Assembly: GCA_015063765.1 (NCBI GenBank)
Contig: SVTN01000003.1
Coordinates: 1-35,882, forward strand
Direction of reading: 5' to 3'
Length of the DNA: 35,882 bases
Origin: Oscillospiraceae bacterium
Lineage (GTDB): Bacteria > Bacillota > Clostridia > Oscillospirales > CAG-272
A program made the position numbers and the translations under genes. Below, one piece after another: positions 23,843 to 31,573 of this stretch. The notes beneath the pieces are model-generated. The model did not search any database, was not told the DNA's origin, and saw only the letters and a list, made by a program, of their open reading frames with translations. How positions within the stretch are numbered: the stretch's first letter is position 1; every line of letters starts with the position of its first letter.

Positions 23843-24661
23843 ATGTCTGAGTTGGATTTACAAAGATTAAAAGAGGTAGAGTTCAACATTCTAAAAGCCT
23901 TTATCTCTATTTGCAACAAGCATTCTCTTTCATATTTTCTAATCGGTGGCACGGCGCTTGGCGCTGTTCGCCACAAGGGATTTATTCCTTGGGATGACGA
24001 CATCGACGTAGGTATGCCCCGTGAGGATTATGAAAAATTCCTTGCCATTGCCCAATCCGAGCTTCCGGACGAATTGTTTCTGCAAACGCCCGAAACCGAT
24101 CCGGAATACTTACAGTGCTTTGCCAAAATCAGAAATTCAAAAACGACGTTTCGCGAAACTGTGGTAAAGCACCGTTCCATAAACCACGGCATGTTTATCG
24201 ACATCTTTCCTCTCGACGGGTGTGTAAATTACACAAGGCATCGCAGAAAAACAAAGCTGCTTCAAATACGCATTTCAGCAGACCTCGCGCTCAAGCGCTC
24301 CTTCGTAAGAAGAGCGTTGATCCTTCTTTCCAAAATACGTTACCCCTCGCTCACAAAAGCGAAAAGAAAGCTCACAGCTCTTTGGAAAGCACATCCCTAT
24401 GCTTCCTCCGAATACATTGCAAATTTCGGTGGCGCTTGGGGTAAGAAGGAGGTCGTTCCGCGGACATTCTTCGGTAAGGGAACCGAAGGCACCTTTGAAG
24501 GTCTTACTGTCCGTCTTCCCGAAAAGGCTGACGAGTATTTGACAGCAGTCTACGGTGACTACATGACACCGCCCCCACCCGAAAAACGTATCGCACATCA
24601 CCACTGTGACGTGATTGATCCTGACACATCATATATGGATTATATGGAGGCTCCTCTATGA
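23843..24661 (+). CDS. licD: LicD-family phosphotransferase
   Basis: This 272-residue cytoplasmic protein has the LicD/fukutin-type nucleotidyltransferase-fold core GGTALGAVRHKGFIPWDDDID (pieces at 35-55, with metal Asp residues D51-D55). LicD enzymes move phosphocholine or a related phospho group from a CDP-linked donor to a glycan. ATG at 23843 is preferred to the track start (TTG at 23831) because GGAG is six bases upstream. It overlaps the LicC-like gene by ATGA, so donor synthesis and transfer look coupled. The transferred group may be phosphocholine, phosphoethanolamine or a polyol phosphate. Confidence 0.88.
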   Translation: MSELDLQRLKEVEFNILKAFISICNKHSLSYFLIGGTALGAVRHKGFIPWDDDIDVGMPREDYEKFLAIAQSELPDELFLQTPETDPEYLQCFAKIRNSKTTFRETVVKHRSINHGMFIDIFPLDGCVNYTRHRRKTKLLQIRISADLALKRSFVRRALILLSKIRYPSLTKAKRKLTALWKAHPYASSEYIANFGGAWGKKEVVPRTFFGKGTEGTFEGLTVRLPEKADEYLTAVYGDYMTPPPPEKRIAHHHCDVIDPDTSYMDYMEAPL

Positions 24662-25374
24662 AAGCTTTAATTTTAAATTCCGGTCTTGGCACCCGAATGG
24701 GTGTGTATACCAAAGAGCATCCCAAGTGCATGACTGATATTTCCGCGACGGAGTCCATCCTTTCCCGTCAACTTCATTTGCTTGTCGAGGCAGGCATCAA
24801 AGAGGTTGTGATCACCACGGGATACTTTGACAAGGTTCTCATTGACTACTGCAACTCACTTGACCTTCCTCTGAACTTTACGTTCGTAAAAAATCCCGTC
24901 TACGATAAGACCAACTACATATACTCCATCTACTGTGCGCGCGATGTGTTAAAGGACGAGGATATTCTGCTTTTACACGGCGGTCTCGTCTTTGAAGCAT
25001 CCGTCCTCGCTGACGCTCTTGCCTTCCCTCACAGCTGCATGAAGGTATCTTCTACCCTTCCTCTTCCCGAAAAGGATTTCAAGGCGGTGGTAGAAAACGG
25101 CATGGTCAAAAAAGTCGGCGTTGAATTTTTTGAAAACGCTATGGAAGCACAGGCACTCTATAAACTCAACAAACCCGAGTGGAACACCTGGCTTGATCAC
25201 ATTATTTCCTTCTGTGAGTCCGATAAAACCAAGGTTTACGCCGAGGTTGCGCTCAACGAGATCACAGATCGCTGTCCCATCCACATCCTTGACGTCAAGG
25301 ATCGCCTTTGCACCGAGATCGACAATCCCGAGGACCTTGCAAAGGTGAAAGCCGCCCTCGCCGCAATTCTCTAA
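24658..25374 (+). CDS. LicC-like sugar-phosphate/phosphocholine nucleotidyltransferase, metal Asp replaced
   Basis: This 238-residue protein of the NTP-transferase fold would make a CDP- or other NDP-linked donor. The nucleotide loop is LNSGLGTRMG (6-15) with HPKCM, the YDKTNYIYSIY block is at 82-92, and the C-terminal EIDNPEDLAKV (220-230) holds the second metal Asp. The usual GD metal site of the central strand reads LLLHGGLVFE, so Gly109 stands where Asp is expected. A single base change (GAT to GGT) would explain this. The start overlaps licD by ATGA with GGAGG eight bases upstream. It is probably paired with LicD, but activity is uncertain because of this residue. Confidence 0.8.
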   Translation: MKALILNSGLGTRMGVYTKEHPKCMTDISATESILSRQLHLLVEAGIKEVVITTGYFDKVLIDYCNSLDLPLNFTFVKNPVYDKTNYIYSIYCARDVLKDEDILLLHGGLVFEASVLADALAFPHSCMKVSSTLPLPEKDFKAVVENGMVKKVGVEFFENAMEAQALYKLNKPEWNTWLDHIISFCESDKTKVYAEVALNEITDRCPIHILDVKDRLCTEIDNPEDLAKVKAALAAIL

Positions 25375-25415
25375 TCAAACCAACAAAAATACAAACATCT
25401 CATTTGGAGGCAAAT

Positions 25416-26462
25416 ATGTCACTATTTACTGGAAAAACCTTACTTATCACCGGTGGTACCGGCTCTTTCGGAAACGCTGTTCTCAACCGTTTTCTGCGCA
25501 CCGACATTGGTGAGATCCGCATTTTCTCACGCGACGAGAAAAAGCAGGACGATATGCGCCACGAGTTTCAGGCAAAGATGCCCGAGGTGGCGGAAAAGAT
25601 CAAGTTTTACATTGGCGACGTGCGCGATCTCGCTTCGGTGAAAAACGCAATGCACGGCGTGGACTACATCTTCCACGCGGCGGCACTCAAGCAGGTGCCC
25701 TCTTGCGAGTTCTTCCCCATTGAAGCCGTCAAGACCAACGTGCTCGGCACCGAGAACGTCCTGACCGCCGCCATCGAAGCAGGGGTCAAGAACGTCGTTT
25801 GCCTTTCGACCGACAAGGCGGCGTACCCCGTCAATGCCATGGGCACGTCGAAGGCAATGATGGAAAAGGTCATCGTGGCGAAGTCCCGCACCGTTTCCCC
25901 CGAAAAGACCAAGATCTGCTGCACCCGCTACGGCAACGTCATGTGCTCGCGCGGCTCTGTCATTCCTCTGTGGATCGAGCAGATCCGTGGGGGCAATCCC
26001 ATCACCATCACCGACGGCTCGATGACTCGCTTCATCATGTCGCTCGACGAAGCCGTCGACCTTGTCCTCTTTGCCTTTGAGCATGGTGAGAGCGGCGATA
26101 TTCTCGTCCAAAAGGCACCCGCCTGCACCATCCAGACACAGGCAGAGGCTGTTTGCGAGCTGTTCGGCGGCGATAAGAGCAACATCAAGGTCATCGGCAT
26201 CCGCCACGGTGAAAAGATGTACGAGACCCTTCTCACCAACGAGGAGTGCGCAAACGCCATCGACATGGGTAACTTCTATCGCGTACCCTGCGACAAGCGC
26301 GGCTTAAACTACGACAAATACTTTAACACGGGCGACGCCGAGCGCAACCCCTTGACCGAGTTCAATTCGAACAACACCCAGCTTCTCACCGTTGAAGAAA
26401 CCAAGGCGAAGATCGCTTCTCTCGCATACATTCAGGACGAGCTTGCAAAGGACGGAAAATAA
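25416..26462 (+). CDS. capE: UDP-GlcNAc 4,6-dehydratase/5-epimerase CapE
   Basis: This 348-residue extended short-chain dehydrogenase catalyses the first step from UDP-GlcNAc to UDP-N-acetyl-L-fucosamine in the cytoplasm. The NAD loop is ITGGTGSFG (11-19). STDKAAYPVNAMGTSKAMM (131-149) is the active-site strand. Met142 stands where the SDR Tyr of YxxxK is normal, a substitution known for CapE. The ORF track begins at 25308, inside the LicC-like gene. ATG at 25416 with TGGAGG five bases upstream is right, and the length agrees with S. aureus CapE (about 340). capF starts one base after its stop. The GC content is clearly higher than in the transferase genes upstream. Confidence 0.92.
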   Translation: MSLFTGKTLLITGGTGSFGNAVLNRFLRTDIGEIRIFSRDEKKQDDMRHEFQAKMPEVAEKIKFYIGDVRDLASVKNAMHGVDYIFHAAALKQVPSCEFFPIEAVKTNVLGTENVLTAAIEAGVKNVVCLSTDKAAYPVNAMGTSKAMMEKVIVAKSRTVSPEKTKICCTRYGNVMCSRGSVIPLWIEQIRGGNPITITDGSMTRFIMSLDEAVDLVLFAFEHGESGDILVQKAPACTIQTQAEAVCELFGGDKSNIKVIGIRHGEKMYETLLTNEECANAIDMGNFYRVPCDKRGLNYDKYFNTGDAERNPLTEFNSNNTQLLTVEETKAKIASLAYIQDELAKDGK

Positions 26463-26463
26463 G

Positions 26464-27663
26464 ATGAACATCTTAGTGACCGGTGCCGCAGGCTTCGTCG
26501 GCAAGAACCTTGCCGAGGCGCTCAAGTGTGTGCGCGACGGAAAGGATAAGACGCATCCCGCCATTGCCGTTGAGGACATTTATCTTTACGATATCGACTC
26601 TCCCGCGTCGCTTCTCGATGAGGCGTGCGAGAGATGCGACTTTGTGTTTCACCTCGCGGGCGTCAACCGCCCGAAGGACACGAAGGAGTTTATGGAGGGC
26701 AACTTCGGCTTTACCTCTACCCTGCTCGACACCTTAAAAAAGCATAAAAACACCTGCCCCGTGATGATCTCCTCCTCCATCCAAGCAACCTGCATCGGTC
26801 GCTACGACGGCGAATACGGCAGAAGCAAGAAGGCGGGTGAGGAGCTGCTCTTTGCCTATGGCGAAGAAACGGGGGCGAGGGTACTTGTATACCGCTTCCC
26901 CAACCTGTTCGGCAAGTGGTGCCGCCCCAACTACAACTCGGCGGTGGCGACCTTCTGCAATGCGTTTGCAAACGATCTTCCCTACACGGTGAACGACCCG
27001 TCCGTATGCCTTGAGCTTCTTTATATCGACGACCTGATCGACGAGATGCTCTTAGCGCTTGAGGGGCGTGAGCATCGCTGTGCATTTGACGGCACGGACA
27101 CCGTTTTGACAGAGGGCGGCAAATACTGCGCCGCTCCCATCACCCACCGCGTCACGCTTGGCGAGATCGTTTCCCTCCTTGAAAGCTTTAAGGCACAGCC
27201 CCAAACGCTCCTTATGCCCGAGATCCCGAAGAACAGCTTTGCAAAGAAGCTGTATTCCACCTATCTTTCCTATCTTCCGAAGGAAAAGGCGGCATTCCCC
27301 TTAAAGATGAACGTGGACGCGCGCGGCTCCTTTACCGAGCTTTTGCGCACCGAAAAGTGCGGACAGTTTTCTGTCAACATCTCGAACCCGGGCATCACCA
27401 AGGGACAGCACTGGCATCACACCAAATGGGAGTTTTTCATTGTTGTCAGCGGCAAGGGCTTGATCGAGCAACGCAAGGTGGGCACGGACGAGGTTCTAAG
27501 CTTTGAGGTTTCGGGCGAAAAGATCGAAGCCGTCCATATGCTTCCCGGCTACACCCATAACATCATCAATCTGTCCGATACAGAGCCCTTAGTCACCGTC
27601 ATGTGGGCAAACGAGCAATTCGACCCCCAAAAGCCCGATACTTTTTTTGAGGTAGTGAAATAA
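26464..27663 (+). CDS. capF: Bifunctional CapF: NAD(P)-dependent reductase with C-terminal cupin
   Basis: This 399-residue enzyme does the epimerisation and 4-reduction step on the way to UDP-N-acetyl-L-talosamine. Residues 1-270 are an SDR domain with ILVTGAAGFVG (3-13) and FAYGEE...RFPNLFG. The last 110 are a metal cupin (GQHWHHTKWEFF, PGYTHNI) that performs the epimerisation. S. aureus CapF is about 369 residues, so this one has about 30 extra, mainly between the two domains. ATG at 26464 is used. The track start at 26392 lies inside capE. The stop TAA overlaps the ATG of capG by one base. Confidence 0.92.
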   Translation: MNILVTGAAGFVGKNLAEALKCVRDGKDKTHPAIAVEDIYLYDIDSPASLLDEACERCDFVFHLAGVNRPKDTKEFMEGNFGFTSTLLDTLKKHKNTCPVMISSSIQATCIGRYDGEYGRSKKAGEELLFAYGEETGARVLVYRFPNLFGKWCRPNYNSAVATFCNAFANDLPYTVNDPSVCLELLYIDDLIDEMLLALEGREHRCAFDGTDTVLTEGGKYCAAPITHRVTLGEIVSLLESFKAQPQTLLMPEIPKNSFAKKLYSTYLSYLPKEKAAFPLKMNVDARGSFTELLRTEKCGQFSVNISNPGITKGQHWHHTKWEFFIVVSGKGLIEQRKVGTDEVLSFEVSGEKIEAVHMLPGYTHNIINLSDTEPLVTVMWANEQFDPQKPDTFFEVVK

Positions 27664-28847
27664 TGGACATGAAACTTGACTATTCTGACATTCATTTTAA
27701 AAACGACGGAAGGCTGAAGCTTCTCATCATCGTGGGCACACGCCCCGAGATCATCCGTCTTGCCGCCGTTATCAACAAATGCCGCAAGTACTTCGACTGC
27801 GTGCTTGCGCATACGGGACAGAACTACGACTATAACCTCAACGGCGTTTTCTTCAAGGATCTGAAGCTCGCCGATCCCGAGGTCTATATGGACGCGGTGG
27901 GCGACGACCTCGGTGCTACCGTCGGCAATATCATCAACTGCTCTTACAAGCTGATGAATCAGATCAAGCCCGACGCGCTCCTCATTCTCGGCGACACCAA
28001 CTCTTGCCTTTCGGCGATCGCCGCAAAGCGTCTGCATATTCCCATCTTCCATATGGAAGCGGGCAACCGCTGCAAGGACGAGTGCCTGCCGGAGGAAACC
28101 AACCGCCGCATCGTTGACATCATCTCCGACGTCAACCTCGCTTATTCCGAGCACGCGCGCCGTTATCTCCATGAGTGCGGACTGCCCAAGGAGCGCACCT
28201 ACGTGACGGGCTCTCCGATGGCAGAGGTGCTGCACGAAAATCTTGCCGAGATCGAAGCAAGCAACATTCACACACGCTTAGGACTCGAAAAGGGCAAATA
28301 CATTCTCCTTTCCGCACACAGAGAGGAAAACATCGACACCGAAAAGAACTTCACGAGCCTTTTCACCGCCATCAACAAGATGGCAGAAAAGTACGGTATG
28401 CCCATTCTCTACTCCTGCCATCCCCGTAGCCGCAACCGCCTTGCGAAGAGCGGCTTCAAACTTGATCCCCGTGTCATTCAGCACGAGCCTCTCGGCTTCC
28501 ATGACTACAACTGTTTACAAATGAACGCATTTGCGGTCGTTTCGGACAGCGGAACGCTGCCCGAGGAAAGCTCCTTCTTCACGAGCGTGGGACATCCCTT
28601 CCCTGCCGTTTGCATCCGCACCTCCACCGAGCGTCCCGAGGCGCTAGACAAGGCGTGCTTCATCCTCGCGGGTATTGACGAAAACAGCCTTTTGCAGGCT
28701 GTCGACACCGCCGTTTCGATGAATGCAGAGGGCGACCACGGCATCCCCGTGCCCAACTATGTGGAGGAAAACGTTTCGACCAAGGTCGTCAAGATCATTC
28801 AGTCCTACACGGGCGTGGTCAATAAGATGGTTTGGAGAAAGTTTTAA
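27663..28847 (+). CDS. capG: CapG-type UDP-N-acetylglucosamine 2-epimerase (UDP-FucNAc forming)
   Basis: This 394-residue non-hydrolysing 2-epimerase would complete UDP-N-acetyl-L-fucosamine. Motifs are VGTRPEIIRLAAV near the start, HTGQNYD, HMEAGNRC, ECLPEETNRRIVD and LSAHREENID. An N-terminal extension of about 20 residues precedes the first strand. GAGG is ten bases before the ATG, and the start overlaps the capF stop by one base, so the set capE-capF-capG is tightly coupled and complete. ATG at 27669 is an alternative start. Confidence 0.92.
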   Translation: MDMKLDYSDIHFKNDGRLKLLIIVGTRPEIIRLAAVINKCRKYFDCVLAHTGQNYDYNLNGVFFKDLKLADPEVYMDAVGDDLGATVGNIINCSYKLMNQIKPDALLILGDTNSCLSAIAAKRLHIPIFHMEAGNRCKDECLPEETNRRIVDIISDVNLAYSEHARRYLHECGLPKERTYVTGSPMAEVLHENLAEIEASNIHTRLGLEKGKYILLSAHREENIDTEKNFTSLFTAINKMAEKYGMPILYSCHPRSRNRLAKSGFKLDPRVIQHEPLGFHDYNCLQMNAFAVVSDSGTLPEESSFFTSVGHPFPAVCIRTSTERPEALDKACFILAGIDENSLLQAVDTAVSMNAEGDHGIPVPNYVEENVSTKVVKIIQSYTGVVNKMVWRKF

Positions 28848-28856
28848 GGAGATACC

Positions 28857-29765
28857 ATGCTGCTTGCAACCACCACCGAGGATTTTGCACCCTTTACCGA
28901 GAGCCACGAGGAGCGCATCCGCCTTCTTTATGAGGCAGGCTTCCGCTCCATCGACCTCTCGCTTTACGATGTGATCCCGGGCGATCCGCTCTTTTCGGAC
29001 AGCTTTCGGGAAGCGGCGGAAAGCCTTGCCGATTACGCCGACGGACTGGGAATGCGCTTTGTACAATGCCACGCGCCCGCCGTTAACTGCTTAAGGAGCG
29101 AGGAGGACTTTTCCCGTGCCCTGACGCTGACTGCGCGCGCCATTGAGATCTGCGGTATTTTAAGCATCCCTACGCTCGTCACCCACGTCGGGTTCCACCC
29201 GTCGTTAGACGAAGAGGGCTGGCGCGCAGGAAATCTGCGCTTTTATCGCGCCTTGATGCCCGCCGCGAAGGAAAATTCCGTCCGCGTGCTTGCGGAAAAC
29301 TCGGCACACGCGAACCTCAAAGGCTATTATCTCTATACGGGACGCGCCTGCCGCCGCTTTGCTGACGGAATGAATGACCCGAATTTCGGCATTTGCTGGG
29401 ACACGGGTCACGCCAACATGGAGGGCGCGCAATATGATGAGATCCTAGCCCTTGGCGATGCGCTCGGTGCCATCCATTTTCATGACAATCGCGGAGAAAA
29501 GGACGAGCATCTCATTCCCTTCTTAGGCACGATGAGCATTGACGAGGTCATGCACGCGCTCATCGACGTGGGCTTTAAAGGTCCCTTTACCTTTGAAGCG
29601 ACCTCCTCCCTGCGCCCTCCCTGCTATCGGATGGGTGACAGACGCCCCTATCCCGGGGACACACGTATGGAAAAGCCGACGCTTGCCATGCAAAAAGCGG
29701 CGGAACGCTTGCTTTTTATCACGGGCGAAGAGATCCTTTCCGCATACGGCATTTTGGAAAAATAA
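28857..29765 (+). CDS. Sugar phosphate isomerase/epimerase (xylose-isomerase-like TIM barrel)
   Basis: This 302-residue AP-endonuclease-2/xylose-isomerase-like barrel has probable metal ligands Glu (LAENSAH), Asp and His (CWDTGHANM), His (IHFHDNRG) and the final Glu (FTFEATSS). No signal peptide. Members of this fold act on sugars, inositols or ketose isomers, but none can be singled out. AAGGAG precedes the ATG and it follows capG by nine bases, so it closes the polysaccharide operon and may act on a sugar precursor. Its codon use matches capE-capG. No typical terminator follows, only a 4-base GTGA/TCAC stem with a T run. Confidence 0.8.
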   Translation: MLLATTTEDFAPFTESHEERIRLLYEAGFRSIDLSLYDVIPGDPLFSDSFREAAESLADYADGLGMRFVQCHAPAVNCLRSEEDFSRALTLTARAIEICGILSIPTLVTHVGFHPSLDEEGWRAGNLRFYRALMPAAKENSVRVLAENSAHANLKGYYLYTGRACRRFADGMNDPNFGICWDTGHANMEGAQYDEILALGDALGAIHFHDNRGEKDEHLIPFLGTMSIDEVMHALIDVGFKGPFTFEATSSLRPPCYRMGDRRPYPGDTRMEKPTLAMQKAAERLLFITGEEILSAYGILEK

Positions 29766-29807
29766 GAGTTTTGTGACTTTATCACGGTTTTTTTCTTGAA
29801 ATTTCCA

Positions 29808-29813
29808 TATAAT
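29808..29813 (+). promoter_or_regulatory. Possible -10 box of the rubrerythrin gene
   Basis: TATAAT is perfect at 29808-29813, 46 bases before the ATG, in an A-rich leader. The region 17 bases upstream (CGGTTT) is a poor -35 box, so the promoter may need an activator or may not be one. No PerR-like box was seen. Confidence 0.4.
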
Positions 29814-29858
29814 AAAAAAAGAAAAAACAAAAAACAAAAAATAAAAGGAGAAGTTCCC

Positions 29859-30539
29859 ATGAGAAAATTCAAATGTAAGGTTTGCAGAGCCATTTTTGAG
29901 GTCGAGGAGGGCAAGGAGCCCGTATGCCCCATCTGCGGTGTCAAGGGCGATAAGCTCGAGGAGATCGTAGAGGCTCCCGTAGAGGAAGCACGTCCCGCTC
30001 CCAAGACCAAGTATTCGGGCAGCAAGACCGAGAAGAACCTGGAAGCCGCCTTTGCGGGCGAGTCCCAGGCAAGAAACAAGTACACCTATTTCGCATCGGT
30101 TGCAAAGAAGCAGGGCTTCGAGCAGATTGCGGCACTCTTCCTCAAGACTGCCGACAACGAGAAGGAGCACGCAAAGATGTGGTTCAAGGAGCTTGCCGGC
30201 ATCGGCGACACCGCTGAGAACCTGCTCCATGCCGCCGAGGGCGAGAACTACGAGTGGACGGATATGTACGCAGAATTTGCGAAGACCGCTGACGAGGAGG
30301 GCTTCCACGAGCTGGCTGAAAAGTTCCGTCTGGTTGCCGCCATCGAAAAGCATCACGAGGAAAGATATCGCGCGCTCCTTAAGAACATTGAGCTTGCCGA
30401 GGTCTTTGCCAAGAGCGAGGTCAAGGTTTGGGAGTGCCGCAACTGCGGACACATCGTTGTCGGCACCGCCGCACCCGAGCTCTGCCCCACCTGCGCACAT
30501 TCGCAGAGCTACTTCGAAATTCACGCTGAAAATTATTAA
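29859..30539 (+). CDS. rbr: Rubrerythrin with rubredoxin-like knuckles at both ends
   Basis: This 226-residue peroxide-detoxifying diiron protein of anaerobes has an N-terminal knuckle with C6, C9, C23 and C26 (CKVC...CPIC). A ferritin-like four-helix bundle follows with Glu ligands in [11 protein letters not shown] (E68), ADNEKEHAK and IEKHHEERY. The C-terminal knuckle has C193, C196, C209 and C212 (CRNC...CPTC). Ordinary rubrerythrins have only the C-terminal domain and reverse ones only the N-terminal. The ATG at 29859 follows AAAAGGAGAAG. The track start at 29796 would only add a Lys/Asn-rich tail. Electrons likely come from NADH:rubredoxin oxidoreductase or ferredoxin. It is a separate unit from the polysaccharide operon. 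Confidence 0.93.
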   Translation: MRKFKCKVCRAIFEVEEGKEPVCPICGVKGDKLEEIVEAPVEEARPAPKTKYSGSKTEKNLEAAFAGESQARNKYTYFASVAKKQGFEQIAALFLKTADNEKEHAKMWFKELAGIGDTAENLLHAAEGENYEWTDMYAEFAKTADEEGFHELAEKFRLVAAIEKHHEERYRALLKNIELAEVFAKSEVKVWECRNCGHIVVGTAAPELCPTCAHSQSYFEIHAENY

Positions 30540-30552
30540 AAAGGTTTGGGGC

Positions 30553-30587
30553 GTGGGGGATTTCCTTAAAATCCCCCACTCTTCTTT
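30553..30587 (+). terminator. Perfect 11-base hairpin after rubrerythrin
   Basis: GTGGGGGATTT (30553-30563) pairs perfectly with AAATCCCCCAC (30569-30579) around a five-base loop. A T-rich but not pure T tail (TCTTCTTT) follows. It sits between the rubrerythrin stop and the GH43 start, so it may end the first transcript in part, or act as a leader structure for the second. Confidence 0.65.
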
Positions 30588-30596
30588 GATAAAATC

Positions 30597-31526
30597 ATGA
30601 AACTTATCTTTGATAGAACCGAAAAATACCAGCCCGATCCCTTCATCTTTGAGGATGAGGGCAAATTCTACATATACGTCACCAACAACGGTGAGCCGAA
30701 CGGCGTCGAAGCCTACAGCGCCGACAGTCTTCTCGGTCCTTATCGCTATGAGGGTGCCGTAACCGCCTTCAAGGATGCCACCGACTATTGGGCACCTGCC
30801 GTGATCAAAATTGACGGCGTCTATTATATGTACGTTTCCTGTGTCAAGGGCGACAAGTTCGAGCATATGCACGTAGCAAAGGCAGAAAGCCCTCTCGGTC
30901 CCTTCACGGATGAAAAGATGCTCTACGACCGCTTTTCGATCGACGCGCATATGGTAAAAACAGAAGCGGGACTCTTCCTCTTCTATGCGGAGAACAATAC
31001 GGATTGCGCAAATGGGCGCATCGGAACGCGCGTTTTTGTTGACCGCTTTCTCGACCCCTACACCCCCGCGAACGAACCGCGCGAGCTGATCACGCCCGAC
31101 TTTGACGAGGAGATCTTTACCCCCTCTTACCGCGAAGACAACCCCTGGCACACCGTTGAAGGTCCCTTCTATTTCCGTGAGGGCGAATATCAATATCTCA
31201 TGTACAGCGGCGGATGCTTCCAGGACGAAACCTACCACGTCGGCTACGCCGTCGCGAAAAGCGACGAGGAGGACTTGACAAAGGTTAATTTTGTCAAGCA
31301 CACAAATGGCGACCGCTTTGCACCCGTTCTCATTAAGAACGAATACGAAGAGGGTACAGGACACCACAGCGTCATCAAACACGAGGGAAAGTATTACGCC
31401 ATCTATCACGCAAGAGATTACATGTATCGCGAAAACGGTCTGATCGAGGCGCGGGATGCACGCATCTGCCGCCTGCACGTCGCGGACGGCATCATCACCG
31501 CCGAACGGTACAAGGACAAAATATAA
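30597..31526 (+). CDS. Glycoside hydrolase family 43-like protein, cytoplasmic
   Basis: This 309-residue five-bladed beta-propeller has GH43-type active-site residues. The catalytic base Asp is in QPDPFIF (D14), the pKa-modulating Asp in SIDAHM (D116) and the acid Glu in TVEGPFY (E188). Repeated FYIYVT, YYMYVS and YYAIYHA strands support the propeller fold. There is no signal peptide, so it acts on arabino- or xylo-oligosaccharides or another small glycoside inside the cell. The ATG lacks a visible ribosome site and lies only 17 bases past the hairpin at 30553-30579. It is convergent with the GH28-like gene. Confidence 0.85.
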   Translation: MKLIFDRTEKYQPDPFIFEDEGKFYIYVTNNGEPNGVEAYSADSLLGPYRYEGAVTAFKDATDYWAPAVIKIDGVYYMYVSCVKGDKFEHMHVAKAESPLGPFTDEKMLYDRFSIDAHMVKTEAGLFLFYAENNTDCANGRIGTRVFVDRFLDPYTPANEPRELITPDFDEEIFTPSYREDNPWHTVEGPFYFREGEYQYLMYSGGCFQDETYHVGYAVAKSDEEDLTKVNFVKHTNGDRFAPVLIKNEYEEGTGHHSVIKHEGKYYAIYHARDYMYRENGLIEARDARICRLHVADGIITAERYKDKI

Positions 31527-31528
31527 AG

Positions 31529-31561
31529 AAAAAAGTCGATTTCCAAGGAAATCGACTTTTT
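31529..31561. terminator. Bidirectional terminator between GH43 and GH28-like genes
   Basis: GTCGATTTCC (31535-31544) pairs with GGAAATCGAC (31547-31556), with an A run before and TTTTT after, so it works on both strands. The two-base gap implies that the inner pairs open to form a normal loop. Confidence 0.88.
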
Positions 31562-31573
31562 GTTTTTCTTGAT

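Noticed and set aside
29769-29784. CRP/FNR-like site TGTGA-TCAC before rubrerythrin
   Set aside because: The spacing is one base short of the usual six and the right half is incomplete; the short stem may be chance.
29523-31478. 651-residue minus-strand ORF
   Set aside because: It runs opposite to the end of the isomerase gene, rubrerythrin and GH43, all with clear motifs; its own product shows no recognisable fold and crosses two hairpins.
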